Position numbers and translations under genes: made by a program
Source of the DNA: JAUILH01 sp965230535
GTDB taxonomy: Bacteria; Bacteroidota; Bacteroidia; Flavobacteriales_D; JAUILH01
Assembly: GCA_965230535.1 (NCBI GenBank)
Contig: OZ246010.1
Location: 1,922,001-1,986,000, forward strand
Direction of reading: 5' to 3'
DNA length: 64,000 nt
Notes under the pieces: model-generated
Seen by the model: only the letters and a program-made list of their open reading frames with translations
Database searches by the model: none
What the model was told of the DNA's origin: nothing
Shown: piece after piece, positions 18,235 to 26,362 of the stretch
How the letters are laid out: each line of letters starts with the position of its first letter
Position numbering within the stretch: position 1 is the first letter of the stretch

Positions 18235-18906
18235 ATGAAATCAATACTTACTTTATTACTCATTGGCGTCCTTACTCAGGTATCTGCTCAGGATGACAAA
18301 TACACAAAAACAATGAAGTCTACTCTGGCAAAACTAGATACTGCCAAGACAATTCAATCTTTTGTAAAATCTGCCAATAAATTTGAAAGAATTGCCAATG
18401 CAGAAGGCAGTAAATGGCTTCCTCACTACTGGTCGGCATACTGTAATATTCTATCATCTATGATGGTGAAAGAAGACCCAGCCAAGCAAGGTCAATACCT
18501 AACAAATGCAGATATGCACATTACAAAAGCAGATTCTTTGTCGGAAGACAACTCAGAAATTTACGTGCTAAGGTCATTCTGGTACACAGGTAAAATGATG
18601 GCTGAAGGGTTTCAAAGTGGAATGAAATACGGCCCATTATCTAATACAGCCCTTGAGAAGGCCAAAAAACTAAACCCGGAAAACCCAAGATATTACTCAC
18701 TTCATGGAACCGGATTGGCTTACACCCCACCTATGTTTGGAGGAGGAAAAGACAAAGCTTTGCCGATTCTGGAAGAGGGTATGAAAAAATTTGAGGCCTT
18801 CAAACCGGAAACTGAATTGCATCCTAATTGGGGAGAAGATCAATGCAAAGAAATGATTCAGTTTTGCAAAGCTGATGACAAAGAGAAAAAACAAGAGGAA
18901 AAGTAA
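18235..18906 (+). CDS. Exported helical-repeat protein, unknown function
   Basis: A 223-residue exported protein (signal peptide MKSILTLLLIGVLTQVSAQ) with TPR-like helical pairs, for example HYWSAYCNILSSMMV, YVLRSFWYTGKMMAEGF and LEKAKKLNPENPRYYSLHG. The C-terminus is a charged Lys/Glu tail. A glycine-rich hinge, YTPPMFGGGKDKALPILEEG, resembles the end of similar short proteins in other Flavobacteriales, which have no known role. It begins four bases after the DUF6624-like gene, so it is likely co-transcribed with it. Confidence 0.75.
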   Translation: MKSILTLLLIGVLTQVSAQDDKYTKTMKSTLAKLDTAKTIQSFVKSANKFERIANAEGSKWLPHYWSAYCNILSSMMVKEDPAKQGQYLTNADMHITKADSLSEDNSEIYVLRSFWYTGKMMAEGFQSGMKYGPLSNTALEKAKKLNPENPRYYSLHGTGLAYTPPMFGGGKDKALPILEEGMKKFEAFKPETELHPNWGEDQCKEMIQFCKADDKEKKQEEK

Positions 18907-18943
18907 TTGTTCCTTTTAGGTTTTACGACATTATCCATAAGCA

Positions 18944-19930
18944 ATGGATACTTTTTTTAAATCATGCTTTTTCGTTCTAACGACGGTTGCTTGTCTTTCA
19001 GTTCAGGCTCAACGCAACGAGTTTAGGGCAGTCAAGGATATTGATGGAGACGGAGTTAAAGACTCTTTATACACTTTTTATGATGGCGGATCCGGTTTCG
19101 GAGGAACCTATGGTGAAATTGTCAATGGTGCTTCCGGCAAGACTTATGAACTAGATACCTGGAGTTGCTTTTGCGATTCATGGTTGATCAAAGCTTTGCC
19201 GCCAGAGTATAAACTTCCTCATCACAGAGTGTTTTACGACACCTTGATTCATCGTTTGTTTGGAAGTCTGGAAAAACAGGCAGACCCTTCTCTGAAATGG
19301 ATATTTGATGCACATACGCACAACACCAAATTAGGATCAAGTTCCGTTTACGAATCGGTATTGACGGTTCCAATATCTTACCATGAAAAACCCGAAAGCT
19401 ATGATATTAGCTACTCGGTTAAAGCTGATAAAGAATCTCTCAAAAAATACTTCAGGACCTATGCCGAAGAACCAGACTGGTTGGATGACTCACCGAAAGG
19501 ACTGATAAGAAAATATAATGGCTTCCTGGCTCCCAAGAAAACCATTGAGCATAAAAACGGGAAGCTTTTGGCTGCCAACCATGGCATTGCGATCCAAAGA
19601 AAAGATGGGAAAATAGCATGGCTGTTTGTGACAGATCCAATTATAACCGGCGGACCTGAGAAAATGAGATGGCCTTCTATTGGCGAAATTCAGGTACTTG
19701 GCGACCTCATCATCTTTGAACTCAACATGGCACCTGCAGTTGATAAGTATATCTATGTCATCAATACCAAAACTGGTCGCGTTGGGAAACTAAACACCAT
19801 ATCTGAGAAGAATTTTGACAGTCCAAAAGACGGGATTTCCATCAGCAACGACATTCTTTACATTCATAATGAAGAAGATCATAGATATTCTAAAGAAGAG
19901 CTTCTAAATGGACTAAGAGCCTTAGACTAG
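18944..19930 (+). CDS. Exported protein with FG-GAP-like motif, unknown function
   Basis: A 328-residue protein with a signal peptide ending VQAQ. Right after it comes VKDIDGDGVKDSLYTFYDGG, a D-x-D-G-D-G-x-x-D loop of the kind that binds calcium in FG-GAP or dockerin-like proteins, followed by a Cys pair in WSCFCDSW. The second half is beta-rich (GKLLAANHGIAIQRKDGKIAW; YIYVINTKTGRVGKL) and could be a small propeller-like fold. I do not recognise the family. Its TAG and the stop of ispG on the other strand share the CTAG at 19927-19930. Confidence 0.7.
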   Translation: MDTFFKSCFFVLTTVACLSVQAQRNEFRAVKDIDGDGVKDSLYTFYDGGSGFGGTYGEIVNGASGKTYELDTWSCFCDSWLIKALPPEYKLPHHRVFYDTLIHRLFGSLEKQADPSLKWIFDAHTHNTKLGSSSVYESVLTVPISYHEKPESYDISYSVKADKESLKKYFRTYAEEPDWLDDSPKGLIRKYNGFLAPKKTIEHKNGKLLAANHGIAIQRKDGKIAWLFVTDPIITGGPEKMRWPSIGEIQVLGDLIIFELNMAPAVDKYIYVINTKTGRVGKLNTISEKNFDSPKDGISISNDILYIHNEEDHRYSKEELLNGLRALD

Positions 19931-21852
19931 CTCGTCTTCTCCACCCAGTCTCCGTGCTCGCGAATTAATTCAATCAATTCTTCAACTGCATCTTCTTCCG
20001 GGACGTTACGTTTAACCACTTCTTTCTCTTTATACAAAGTGATTTTGCCCTTGCCTGTTCCAACGTATCCATAATCGGCATCCGCCATTTCTCCCGGACC
20101 GTTTACAATGCATCCCATGATGCCAATCTTCACGCCTTTTAAATGATCTGTTCTGGAGCGGATTTTTGCTGTTGTCTCCTGAAGGTCAAACAAAGTTCTT
20201 CCACAAGATGGGCAGGAAATGTATTCCGTTTTTGAGATTCTGGTTCTCGTTGCCTGAAGAATGCCGAACAGAGTTCTGTTTACGATCTGGGCAGACAAGT
20301 TGGTTTCCGACCATACACCATCCCCCATTCCATCGAGAAACAATGCACCAAAATCTGCACCGGCATATAACTGGAACTTATCTTCATCTACCTCCGTTCC
20401 ATAACTCCTCTTAACAATCACCGGAATATCACAGCCAGCATTCATCAATGAAATAAAAGCCCTTCTTTGTTCAGCCATTCCATGCTCGTTATCCGTCTTC
20501 AAAACCAACACCACATTATCGCGAGTACCCAAATCCTTCAAAACAAGCTCCGTTAAATGAGCGAGTTCCAACTCCACAAAATTGAGTTCAGGATGCAAAG
20601 TTTCCGTCAAATAACACAAGCCATCAAACAGAGGATAATGCCTGTCGTTAGCTTGATTTTCTTTCCATTTCTTAGAGTTTTGAATGATTCCCAAAGTTCC
20701 TGGAATATCAAAATCGATGGTGTGGTCTCCAATAAAAATATAATCTGCCGCCTGGTCAGATAAGTTCCACTTATCCAAAGGAACAGAGTACTGATAACCC
20801 AATCCAAAAAATGACGCTTCCGTCAAATCATTTCGGTCAGATAAATCTCCTATCACAACAGGCGCTTGCTTGGCTCCTATGTTGAATATTTGTTTTGAAT
20901 TTCTGCGCTCATAATCGTACGGAGAATAAGGCAACTTCTCAATATCAGAAATGGTTTTGGAGGCTTTTCTGCCGACATACCTCTCTACCAACTGCTGAGC
21001 TACCGGAATCTCGGCTTCAGGTTCTTCTGTGAGCGACACACGAATGGTATCTCCCAAGCCATCTTCTAATAAAGTTCCTATTCCAACTGCTGATTTAATT
21101 CTTCCGTCCTCACCTTCTCCGGCTTCTGTCACACCCAAATGAAGCGGGTAATTCATCCCGGAAGCTTTCATGGTTTTTACCAGTAAGCGGTAGGCCTGAA
21201 CCATCACCTGTGTGTTAGACGCTTTCATGGAAACGATCAGATCATGGTAATCGTGAGCTCTGCAAATGCGAATAAACTCCATGGCCGATTCCACCATCCC
21301 CAGAGGGGTATCTCCATATCTGCTCATGATTCTATCCGACAGAGATCCATGGTTGGTTCCTATCCTCATAGCTGTCCCATTCTCCTTGCAAAGTTCTACA
21401 AGTGGGCCAAACCTCTCTGCTATTCGGTCTAACTCTGCCTGATAAGCCTCATCTGAATAATCATGAGATTCAAATTTCTTTTTGTCAGCGTAATTCCCCG
21501 GATTTACCCTTACCTTCTCAACAATATTTGCCGCCACCTCAGCCGCATTGGGCGTAAAATGGATGTCGGCCACCAAAGGTGTTGAATAACCTTTTTCACG
21601 AATCTGATCTTTAATATGCTGGAGATTTTCCGCATCCTTTTTTGAAGGCGCAGTTAGCCTGACCAGCTCACATCCTGCATCAATCATTCTAATAGACTGC
21701 GCAACAGACCCTTCGGTATCCATTGTATCCGTGGTGGTCATGGATTGTACTCTAATAGGATTGTCTCCACCAATTCCCACAGATCCAACTTTAACCTCAC
21801 GTGTTTGGTAACGTTGGTATTCTGTCAAACTATTACAATACATCTCTTCCAT
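19927..21852 (-). CDS. ispG: 4-hydroxy-3-methylbut-2-enyl diphosphate synthase (large form)
   Basis: Iron-sulfur enzyme of the MEP pathway that converts MEcPP to HMBPP. At 641 residues it is the long type with an inserted middle domain (about residues 290-500), as in Bacteroidota, chlamydiae and plants, rather than the roughly 370-residue E. coli form. The N-terminal TIM barrel shows NPIRVQSMTTTDTMDTE and VADIHFTPNAAEVAA. The [4Fe-4S] ligands are seen in ISCPSCGRTLFDLQ (two Cys) and GIMGCIVNGPGEMADADYG (third Cys and the Glu). A second Met three codons in (21843) is an alternative start. A promoter-like pair lies just upstream. Confidence 0.97.
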   Translation of the reverse strand: MEEMYCNSLTEYQRYQTREVKVGSVGIGGDNPIRVQSMTTTDTMDTEGSVAQSIRMIDAGCELVRLTAPSKKDAENLQHIKDQIREKGYSTPLVADIHFTPNAAEVAANIVEKVRVNPGNYADKKKFESHDYSDEAYQAELDRIAERFGPLVELCKENGTAMRIGTNHGSLSDRIMSRYGDTPLGMVESAMEFIRICRAHDYHDLIVSMKASNTQVMVQAYRLLVKTMKASGMNYPLHLGVTEAGEGEDGRIKSAVGIGTLLEDGLGDTIRVSLTEEPEAEIPVAQQLVERYVGRKASKTISDIEKLPYSPYDYERRNSKQIFNIGAKQAPVVIGDLSDRNDLTEASFFGLGYQYSVPLDKWNLSDQAADYIFIGDHTIDFDIPGTLGIIQNSKKWKENQANDRHYPLFDGLCYLTETLHPELNFVELELAHLTELVLKDLGTRDNVVLVLKTDNEHGMAEQRRAFISLMNAGCDIPVIVKRSYGTEVDEDKFQLYAGADFGALFLDGMGDGVWSETNLSAQIVNRTLFGILQATRTRISKTEYISCPSCGRTLFDLQETTAKIRSRTDHLKGVKIGIMGCIVNGPGEMADADYGYVGTGKGKITLYKEKEVVKRNVPEEDAVEELIELIREHGDWVEKTS

Positions 21853-21862
21853 GATTCAAAGA

Positions 21863-21896
21863 CAAAAATAACCATAGAATGTTCAGAGAAAACAAA
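21863..21896 (-). promoter_or_regulatory. Predicted promoter for ispG
   Basis: Read on the minus strand: TTTG (21896-21893), 22 bases, then TATTTTTG (21870-21863), matching the Bacteroidota pattern. Transcription would start about five bases upstream of the ATG at 21852, implying a very short leader. Confidence 0.55.
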
Positions 21897-21955
21897 TGCT
21901 TATCATAAAATACAAACCTTGCTTATGTCGTTTTCATTTTCTAACCTTTGTACTG

Positions 21956-22852
21956 GTGAAAAAAGTGGCCATCATAGGGTTTGGAAATATTGGAAAAGCA
22001 CTGGCGTTTCGTTTACTGGAAGACCAATACCATGTTGATCATATTTGCATCATAGATCCGGATGAAACCATCGAAGGTGCCAGACTCGACATAGAAGATG
22101 CAGCTATACTTCACAACTGCGATTTCTCATTGAATGATGCTCAAGAGTTTCAACAATGCGATATCATATTCCATTGTGCAGGTGCCTCCGTTCCAAAAAC
22201 CGGGAATCGTCTGGAAATTGCAGCTGAAAATGTGCTCATCACAAAGCAAATTTTTGAATCATATCATCCTAAAGAGCAAGCCAGAATCATTGTTGTCACC
22301 AATCCTGTTGATATCATTTCTTTTTACAGTTGGAAATACAGTGATCTTCCGGCAAACCAAGTAATGGGAACCGGAACCTTACTAGACACCATGCGCTTGA
22401 ACAGACTGCTCAAACGAAAAGGGTATCAGTCGTGCAATGGGATTGTTCTGGGGGAACATGGAAGTTCAATGTTCATTTCCAAAACCTTATCCCAATTGGA
22501 AAATGAACCGTTAAGTGCGCACATGTCCAATGAAGAGGTCCTGGCATTAACAGATGAAGTGTCTCAATCGGCAAAACGTATTAAAATGACCCAATCTGCT
22601 ACAATTTATGGTGTGGTTGAAGCGGCTCTATGCTTGTATCTGGCACTTGGTTCCGAAAAAGAAATTAAGCTACCAGCTTCTACTCTGGTTGATGAGGATT
22701 TTACCAAAAGTGAAACAGCCATATTTATCAGTCAACTATGTTCGGTAAGCGAAAAAGGAATATCTCCTGCTACTATCACGCTTGAAAAAGATGATCAGGA
22801 GGCTTATGAAAGATCTATTCAAGTTGTAACAGACTGCATGAATAACATATAG
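21956..22852 (+). CDS. Lactate/malate dehydrogenase family protein
   Basis: NAD-dependent 2-hydroxyacid dehydrogenase of the LDH/MDH fold, 298 residues from a GTG at 21956 that starts directly at the Rossmann motif KKVAIIGFGNIGKALA. Catalytic elements are in place: LLDTMRLNRL (Asp and Arg) and the GEHGSSMF His. The active-site loop that sets specificity reads GASVPKTGNR, which has neither the Gln of lactate dehydrogenases nor the Arg of malate dehydrogenases at the usual place; a Lys sits near it. The substrate is therefore open. The gene ends two bases before a dicarboxylate/amino-acid symporter gene, so the pair may take up and oxidise an organic acid. Confidence 0.88.
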   Translation: MKKVAIIGFGNIGKALAFRLLEDQYHVDHICIIDPDETIEGARLDIEDAAILHNCDFSLNDAQEFQQCDIIFHCAGASVPKTGNRLEIAAENVLITKQIFESYHPKEQARIIVVTNPVDIISFYSWKYSDLPANQVMGTGTLLDTMRLNRLLKRKGYQSCNGIVLGEHGSSMFISKTLSQLENEPLSAHMSNEEVLALTDEVSQSAKRIKMTQSATIYGVVEAALCLYLALGSEKEIKLPASTLVDEDFTKSETAIFISQLCSVSEKGISPATITLEKDDQEAYERSIQVVTDCMNNI

Positions 22853-22854
22853 TT

Positions 22855-24162
22855 ATGGAATTAAAAACGCTGAAGTCTCTCAACCATTACTTAACCACAT
22901 TTCTTGAAAGGAAGTTATGGGCAAAAGTTTTATTTGCAATGGTGCTGGGGATGGCTCTGGGATATGTTCTGATACCTGAGAACGATTGGGTAAGCGCACA
23001 TTTCTCTGAACAGCTTGGTGAATGGCTTTCTCTACCTGGGAAACTCTTTCTTCGTTTGGTTCAAATGATTATGATTCCATTGATTTTTGCCAGTATTATT
23101 ACCGGACTGGCAAGTATTAATGGTGGAGACAATTTAAAACGACTGGGGCTAAGATTAGGAGGTTATTTTGTCCTGACCACAGTCATCTCAATCACAATCG
23201 GTGTTGTGTTGTCAATTATCATCAAGCCTGGAAAATACATGGTTAATGACAGCTCTATTGGCAACCATGTTGCGCCTGCTGATTCTGGTTTACAAGCACA
23301 GGAAAAACTTAGTATTCCGGACCGTATTTCCGATTTACTTCCCGCCAATCCTTTAGAAAGTATGCTCACAGGTGAAATGCTCGCCATTGTGGTATTCACC
23401 ATCATCATTGGTTTGGCCATTATACAACTGAAATCGGAAATGAAAGCCCCTGTATTAAACATGCTCGGTGCCATTCAGGAAATATGTATGACAGTGGTGC
23501 GTTGGGCAATGAAGTTGGTTCCTTATGCAGTATTTGGCCTAATGGCTCAGCTCGTTTCCAGCATTGGCATAGCCGGCATGAAGGGAATTGGCGCATATGT
23601 AGGCACCGTTTTGCTTGGTCTGTTTATTTTGCTTCTGATCTACTTGCTAATCGTTCACTTTTTCAGCAAAAACGACCCTAGATCATTCATTAGAAAAATT
23701 CGTGATGCGCAGTTACTTGCATTTTCTACAACCAGTTCTGCTGCAGTGATGCCTTTATCAATCAAAACCGCTCAGGATGAATTGGGGGTTAGCAAGGGCA
23801 TCAGCAACTTTGTGATTCCCATTGGAGCAACTATAAATATGGATGGGACGGCTCTGTATCAATGTATCAGTACACTTTTCATTGCGCAGGTATATGGCAT
23901 TCAACTTGAAATAGATGCCATTATTCTGATTATGCTCACACTTGTGTCAGCTTCAATTGGAACTCCGGCCATTCCGGGAGGCGGAGTGGTAATTCTTGCC
24001 AGTGTTCTTCAGGGGGCGGGTATTCCTGCAGATGGCGTGATGATTATCATTGGAGTCGAGCGTATTCTGGGGATGTTTAGAACCGTGACCAATGTAACCG
24101 GCGATTTAACCGCTTGTGTGGTCTTTAATGAGGTCGTGGACGAGAAAGTTCAAACCGAGTAG
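22855..24162 (+). CDS. Dicarboxylate/amino acid:cation symporter (DAACS family)
   Basis: Inner-membrane secondary transporter of 435 residues, the GltP/GltT/DctA family that couples uptake of glutamate, aspartate or C4-dicarboxylates to protons or Na+. The core signatures are present: the Ser-rich hairpin TTSSAAVMPLS, the NMDGTALYQC motif in TM7, the second hairpin with IPGGGVVILAS, and VTNVTGDLTACVVFNE in TM8. The Arg/Asp/Asn pattern of the last helix does not settle the substrate by eye. It starts two bases after the dehydrogenase gene and ends three bases before the convergent next gene. Confidence 0.95.
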   Translation: MELKTLKSLNHYLTTFLERKLWAKVLFAMVLGMALGYVLIPENDWVSAHFSEQLGEWLSLPGKLFLRLVQMIMIPLIFASIITGLASINGGDNLKRLGLRLGGYFVLTTVISITIGVVLSIIIKPGKYMVNDSSIGNHVAPADSGLQAQEKLSIPDRISDLLPANPLESMLTGEMLAIVVFTIIIGLAIIQLKSEMKAPVLNMLGAIQEICMTVVRWAMKLVPYAVFGLMAQLVSSIGIAGMKGIGAYVGTVLLGLFILLLIYLLIVHFFSKNDPRSFIRKIRDAQLLAFSTTSSAAVMPLSIKTAQDELGVSKGISNFVIPIGATINMDGTALYQCISTLFIAQVYGIQLEIDAIILIMLTLVSASIGTPAIPGGGVVILASVLQGAGIPADGVMIIIGVERILGMFRTVTNVTGDLTACVVFNEVVDEKVQTE

Positions 24163-24165
24163 GGG

Positions 24166-24825
24166 CTATTTAGATAACCAGTTAGCTGCTTCAACAAAGT
24201 ATTTGGCAGAAAGCCTGTTCCACTTATTGTACATCTTGGTAAATCCTCCATCCAGAAGAATGCGGTATTGAGCATTGTCAAAACTGGCGACACAGACTTG
24301 TCCATCCGAACCGATAATCTGAGGTTTTACAGACTCCGACATGCTTAACGACGATACAGTGAATCCTTCATAAATGTATGATTCATCATTGAGTAAATCT
24401 CCTCCCGGAGCAGAACTTGCTCTCTTATCGGCCATATAATTACCATCAAAAGTTGCACCCGTAAAGTACTGAGAGATGTAATCTGCATCAGCATCATAAG
24501 GTTCATTGTCTGCCAATAGGTAAAGTCCTTTTCCCTCCTCAAGATAAGATTGAATGACTTCCAGATGAGTGGAATCCAAATGTCGCTTCCAGTCAGACAC
24601 CACCCAAAATTGATCATAAGAATCCAGAGCACTGTCTAGTTGCTCTGCAGAAGGGATTTCAGAAAGATAATTATTGGTGAATCCAGCCTGATTCAATGCT
24701 GTATCCAAATTCTGTGTCTTAAATTTATCCGAATCGTATAGCTTTAAAATCAGAATACTTGATTGAGCCATGGCTCCCGTCCATGTCATCATCAAAACCA
24801 GTATCAAAGACCTTATCATACTCAT
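24166..24825 (-). CDS. Exported glutamine-amidotransferase-like domain protein
   Basis: A 219-residue exported protein with signal peptide ending GAMAQ (start at 24825, or the second Met at 24819). The body, ILILKLYDSDKF then FWVVSDWKRHLD and EVIQSYLEEGKGLYLLADNE, has the alternating alpha/beta layout of class I glutamine-amidotransferase-like or ThuA-type domains. The nucleophile Cys at the elbow is not seen, so it may bind rather than catalyse. A glycine-rich loop with FDGNYMADKRASSAPGG follows. It is a lone gene; its 3' end is three bases from the transporter gene and its 5' end faces the homoserine dehydrogenase leader. Confidence 0.65.
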   Translation of the reverse strand: MSMIRSLILVLMMTWTGAMAQSSILILKLYDSDKFKTQNLDTALNQAGFTNNYLSEIPSAEQLDSALDSYDQFWVVSDWKRHLDSTHLEVIQSYLEEGKGLYLLADNEPYDADADYISQYFTGATFDGNYMADKRASSAPGGDLLNDESYIYEGFTVSSLSMSESVKPQIIGSDGQVCVASFDNAQYRILLDGGFTKMYNKWNRLSAKYFVEAANWLSK

Positions 24826-24859
24826 TGGTACCCGCTTGTAAGAAATTGGTTCAAAAAGT

Positions 24860-24891
24860 TTTGGATATTAAATAATCACGTCATAAGTTTG
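24860..24891 (+). promoter_or_regulatory. Predicted promoter for the riboswitch-hom transcript
   Basis: TTTG at 24860-24863, 20 bases, then TAAGTTTG at 24884-24891, a full match to the Bacteroidota promoter pattern. The start site would be near 24897, about 20 bases before the riboswitch helix P1. Confidence 0.75.
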
Positions 24892-24917
24892 CATCAGCAA
24901 AGGCTACAAATCTTTGA

Positions 24918-25015
24918 CTCTTTATAGAGAATGAGGCGAGAGACAGGCTCTAAGACCCTCTGGCAACCCCAAACACCAAGTGCGGAAGGTGCCAATTCCT
25001 GATAGATAAATTGAG
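24918..25015 (+). ncRNA. SAM-I (S-box) riboswitch aptamer
   Basis: The conserved core of the S-adenosylmethionine-binding S-box is readable in order: GAGGCGAGAGACAGGCTC near the 5' side, CTGGCAACCCC in the middle, and GGAAGGTGCCAATTCCTG near the 3' side. Helix P1 can form between CTCTTTAT (24918-24925) and ATAAATTGAG (25006-25015) with a two-base bulge; P3 forms between CACC and GGTG. No terminator with a T run follows, so control of translation or of a leader ORF is more likely than transcription attenuation. The downstream gene, homoserine dehydrogenase, feeds methionine synthesis, which fits SAM feedback. Confidence 0.9.
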
Positions 25016-25020
25016 TAATA

Positions 25021-25077
25021 ATGAAAAAGACAAGACAATCTATGTATGAGTGCTGCGAGAGCTTAAGAGCCTGCTAG
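25021..25077 (+). CDS. Putative Cys-codon-rich leader peptide upstream of hom
   Basis: An 18-codon ORF starts five bases after the 3' strand of riboswitch helix P1 and reads MKKTRQSMYECCESLRAC before a TAG. Three of the last eight codons are Cys, two of them tandem TGC codons (25051-25056), and one is the last sense codon. Its ATG is so close to P1 that SAM binding could change ribosome access to it. Stalling at Cys codons could in turn affect the hairpin before hom. Whether it is translated is unknown; it is described as a separate observation below. Confidence 0.45.
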   Translation: MKKTRQSMYECCESLRAC

Positions 25078-25106
25078 TATCTATACGTTTCACAAATTTT
25101 CTAATT

Positions 25107-25121
25107 GACCGCAAGTCGGTC
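25107..25121 (+). other. Small hairpin between the leader ORF and hom
   Basis: GACCG (25107-25111) pairs with CGGTC (25117-25121) around a five-base loop. Flanking AATT and a later AATT could extend it after a two-base bulge. It ends 15 bases before the hom ATG and is not followed by a T run, so it is a candidate translation-control element and not a terminator. Confidence 0.4.
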
Positions 25122-25136
25122 TAAATTCCAGGTATT

Positions 25137-26360
25137 ATGAGCAATGATATTAAAATTGGCCTATTTGGCTACGGGTGTGTAGGACAAGGACTACATGATG
25201 TATTGAACAACAGCAAGGGTTTCAGAAGTAATATTGACACCATTGTTGTGAAAGACAAGAATAAGGAACGACGACTTCCGCAAAGCGCATTTTCATATAG
25301 TAAGGAAGACATTCTTAACAAAGAAGACATTGATCTGGTAGTTGAGTTAATTGACAACTCAGAACAAGCCTTGGAGATCACAAAATCAGCACTTGAAAAA
25401 GGTAAAAATGTGGTGTCTGCCAACAAGAAAATGATTGCCGAAAATTTTAAAGAATTGGTCGATCTGCAAAAGAAACACAATGCTGGTTTATTATATGAAG
25501 CTTCCGCATGTGCAAGTATTCCGATCATCAGAACACTGGAGGAATACTATGATAATGAACTTCTGGAATCCGTTTCGGGAATTTTTAACGGGTCTTCCAA
25601 TTACATCCTGTCTAAAGTGATTAATGAAGGACTTGATTATCCCTCGGCTCTGGCTAAGGCGCAAGCACTTGGTTTTGCTGAAAGCGACCCTACTCTTGAT
25701 GTTGGTGGGTATGATGCCAAATACAAACTTGTGATACTTAGCGGACATGCATATGGTGTTTTCATCAACCCGGAAAAAATATTTAATCTGGGTATTGACA
25801 ACCTTAATCAGAGCATTATTGATTACGCACGAAACAATGGCCTCAAAATAAAACTCATTGCACAGGTAGTTCGTTTAGACGATAAAAATATTACGGCCTA
25901 TGTCTTACCTAAATTGGTCAACTCAGATCATCCGCTATATAATGTAGAGAATGAAAACAACGGTGTAATCGTAAGAGCTGCCTTCTCTGATGAGCAAATT
26001 TTCATTGGAAAAGGAGCAGGTGGTCACCCAACGGGATCTGCAGTATTATCGGATATTTCCGCCAATAGTTATGATTACAAATACGAATACAAGAAATTAT
26101 CTCAATCGAATAAATTCTTATTCACTAATAATGTAACTCTGGATATTGTTGCAACCGGGTTTAATGATGATCTTCAAAAAATTCCTTTCGTAAGTATTAC
26201 ACAACAAGAAGATGGACTGATTGAAGGTAAAATCAAATTAGAGACCTTAATCGCAAGTCAGGATGAGATTAGAAATTCAGGGATTTTTGTGGCAAGCAAA
26301 GGAGAACCAGAGGTATTACACACCACTTTTAAGACAAAACGAGAATTAGTTGAAGCTTAG
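25137..26360 (+). CDS. hom: Homoserine dehydrogenase
   Basis: NAD(P)-dependent reduction of aspartate semialdehyde to homoserine, the branch point to threonine and methionine. The 407-residue protein has an N-terminal Rossmann domain (KIGLFGYGCVGQGLHDVL), the substrate-domain signature FAESDPTLDVGGYDAKYKL with the catalytic Asp and Lys, and KGAGGHPTGSAVLSDI. The C-terminal 80 residues do not show a clear ACT domain, so feedback by amino acids at the protein level is doubtful; control may instead sit in the SAM-I leader. The ATG at 25137 follows the leader hairpin. The stop lies two bases from that of the convergent HMA gene. Confidence 0.95.
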   Translation: MSNDIKIGLFGYGCVGQGLHDVLNNSKGFRSNIDTIVVKDKNKERRLPQSAFSYSKEDILNKEDIDLVVELIDNSEQALEITKSALEKGKNVVSANKKMIAENFKELVDLQKKHNAGLLYEASACASIPIIRTLEEYYDNELLESVSGIFNGSSNYILSKVINEGLDYPSALAKAQALGFAESDPTLDVGGYDAKYKLVILSGHAYGVFINPEKIFNLGIDNLNQSIIDYARNNGLKIKLIAQVVRLDDKNITAYVLPKLVNSDHPLYNVENENNGVIVRAAFSDEQIFIGKGAGGHPTGSAVLSDISANSYDYKYEYKKLSQSNKFLFTNNVTLDIVATGFNDDLQKIPFVSITQQEDGLIEGKIKLETLIASQDEIRNSGIFVASKGEPEVLHTTFKTKRELVEA

Positions 26361-26362
26361 TA

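Noticed and set aside
24166..24825. Active glutamine amidotransferase
   Set aside because: The fold is suggestive but no nucleophile Cys is found at the expected turn.
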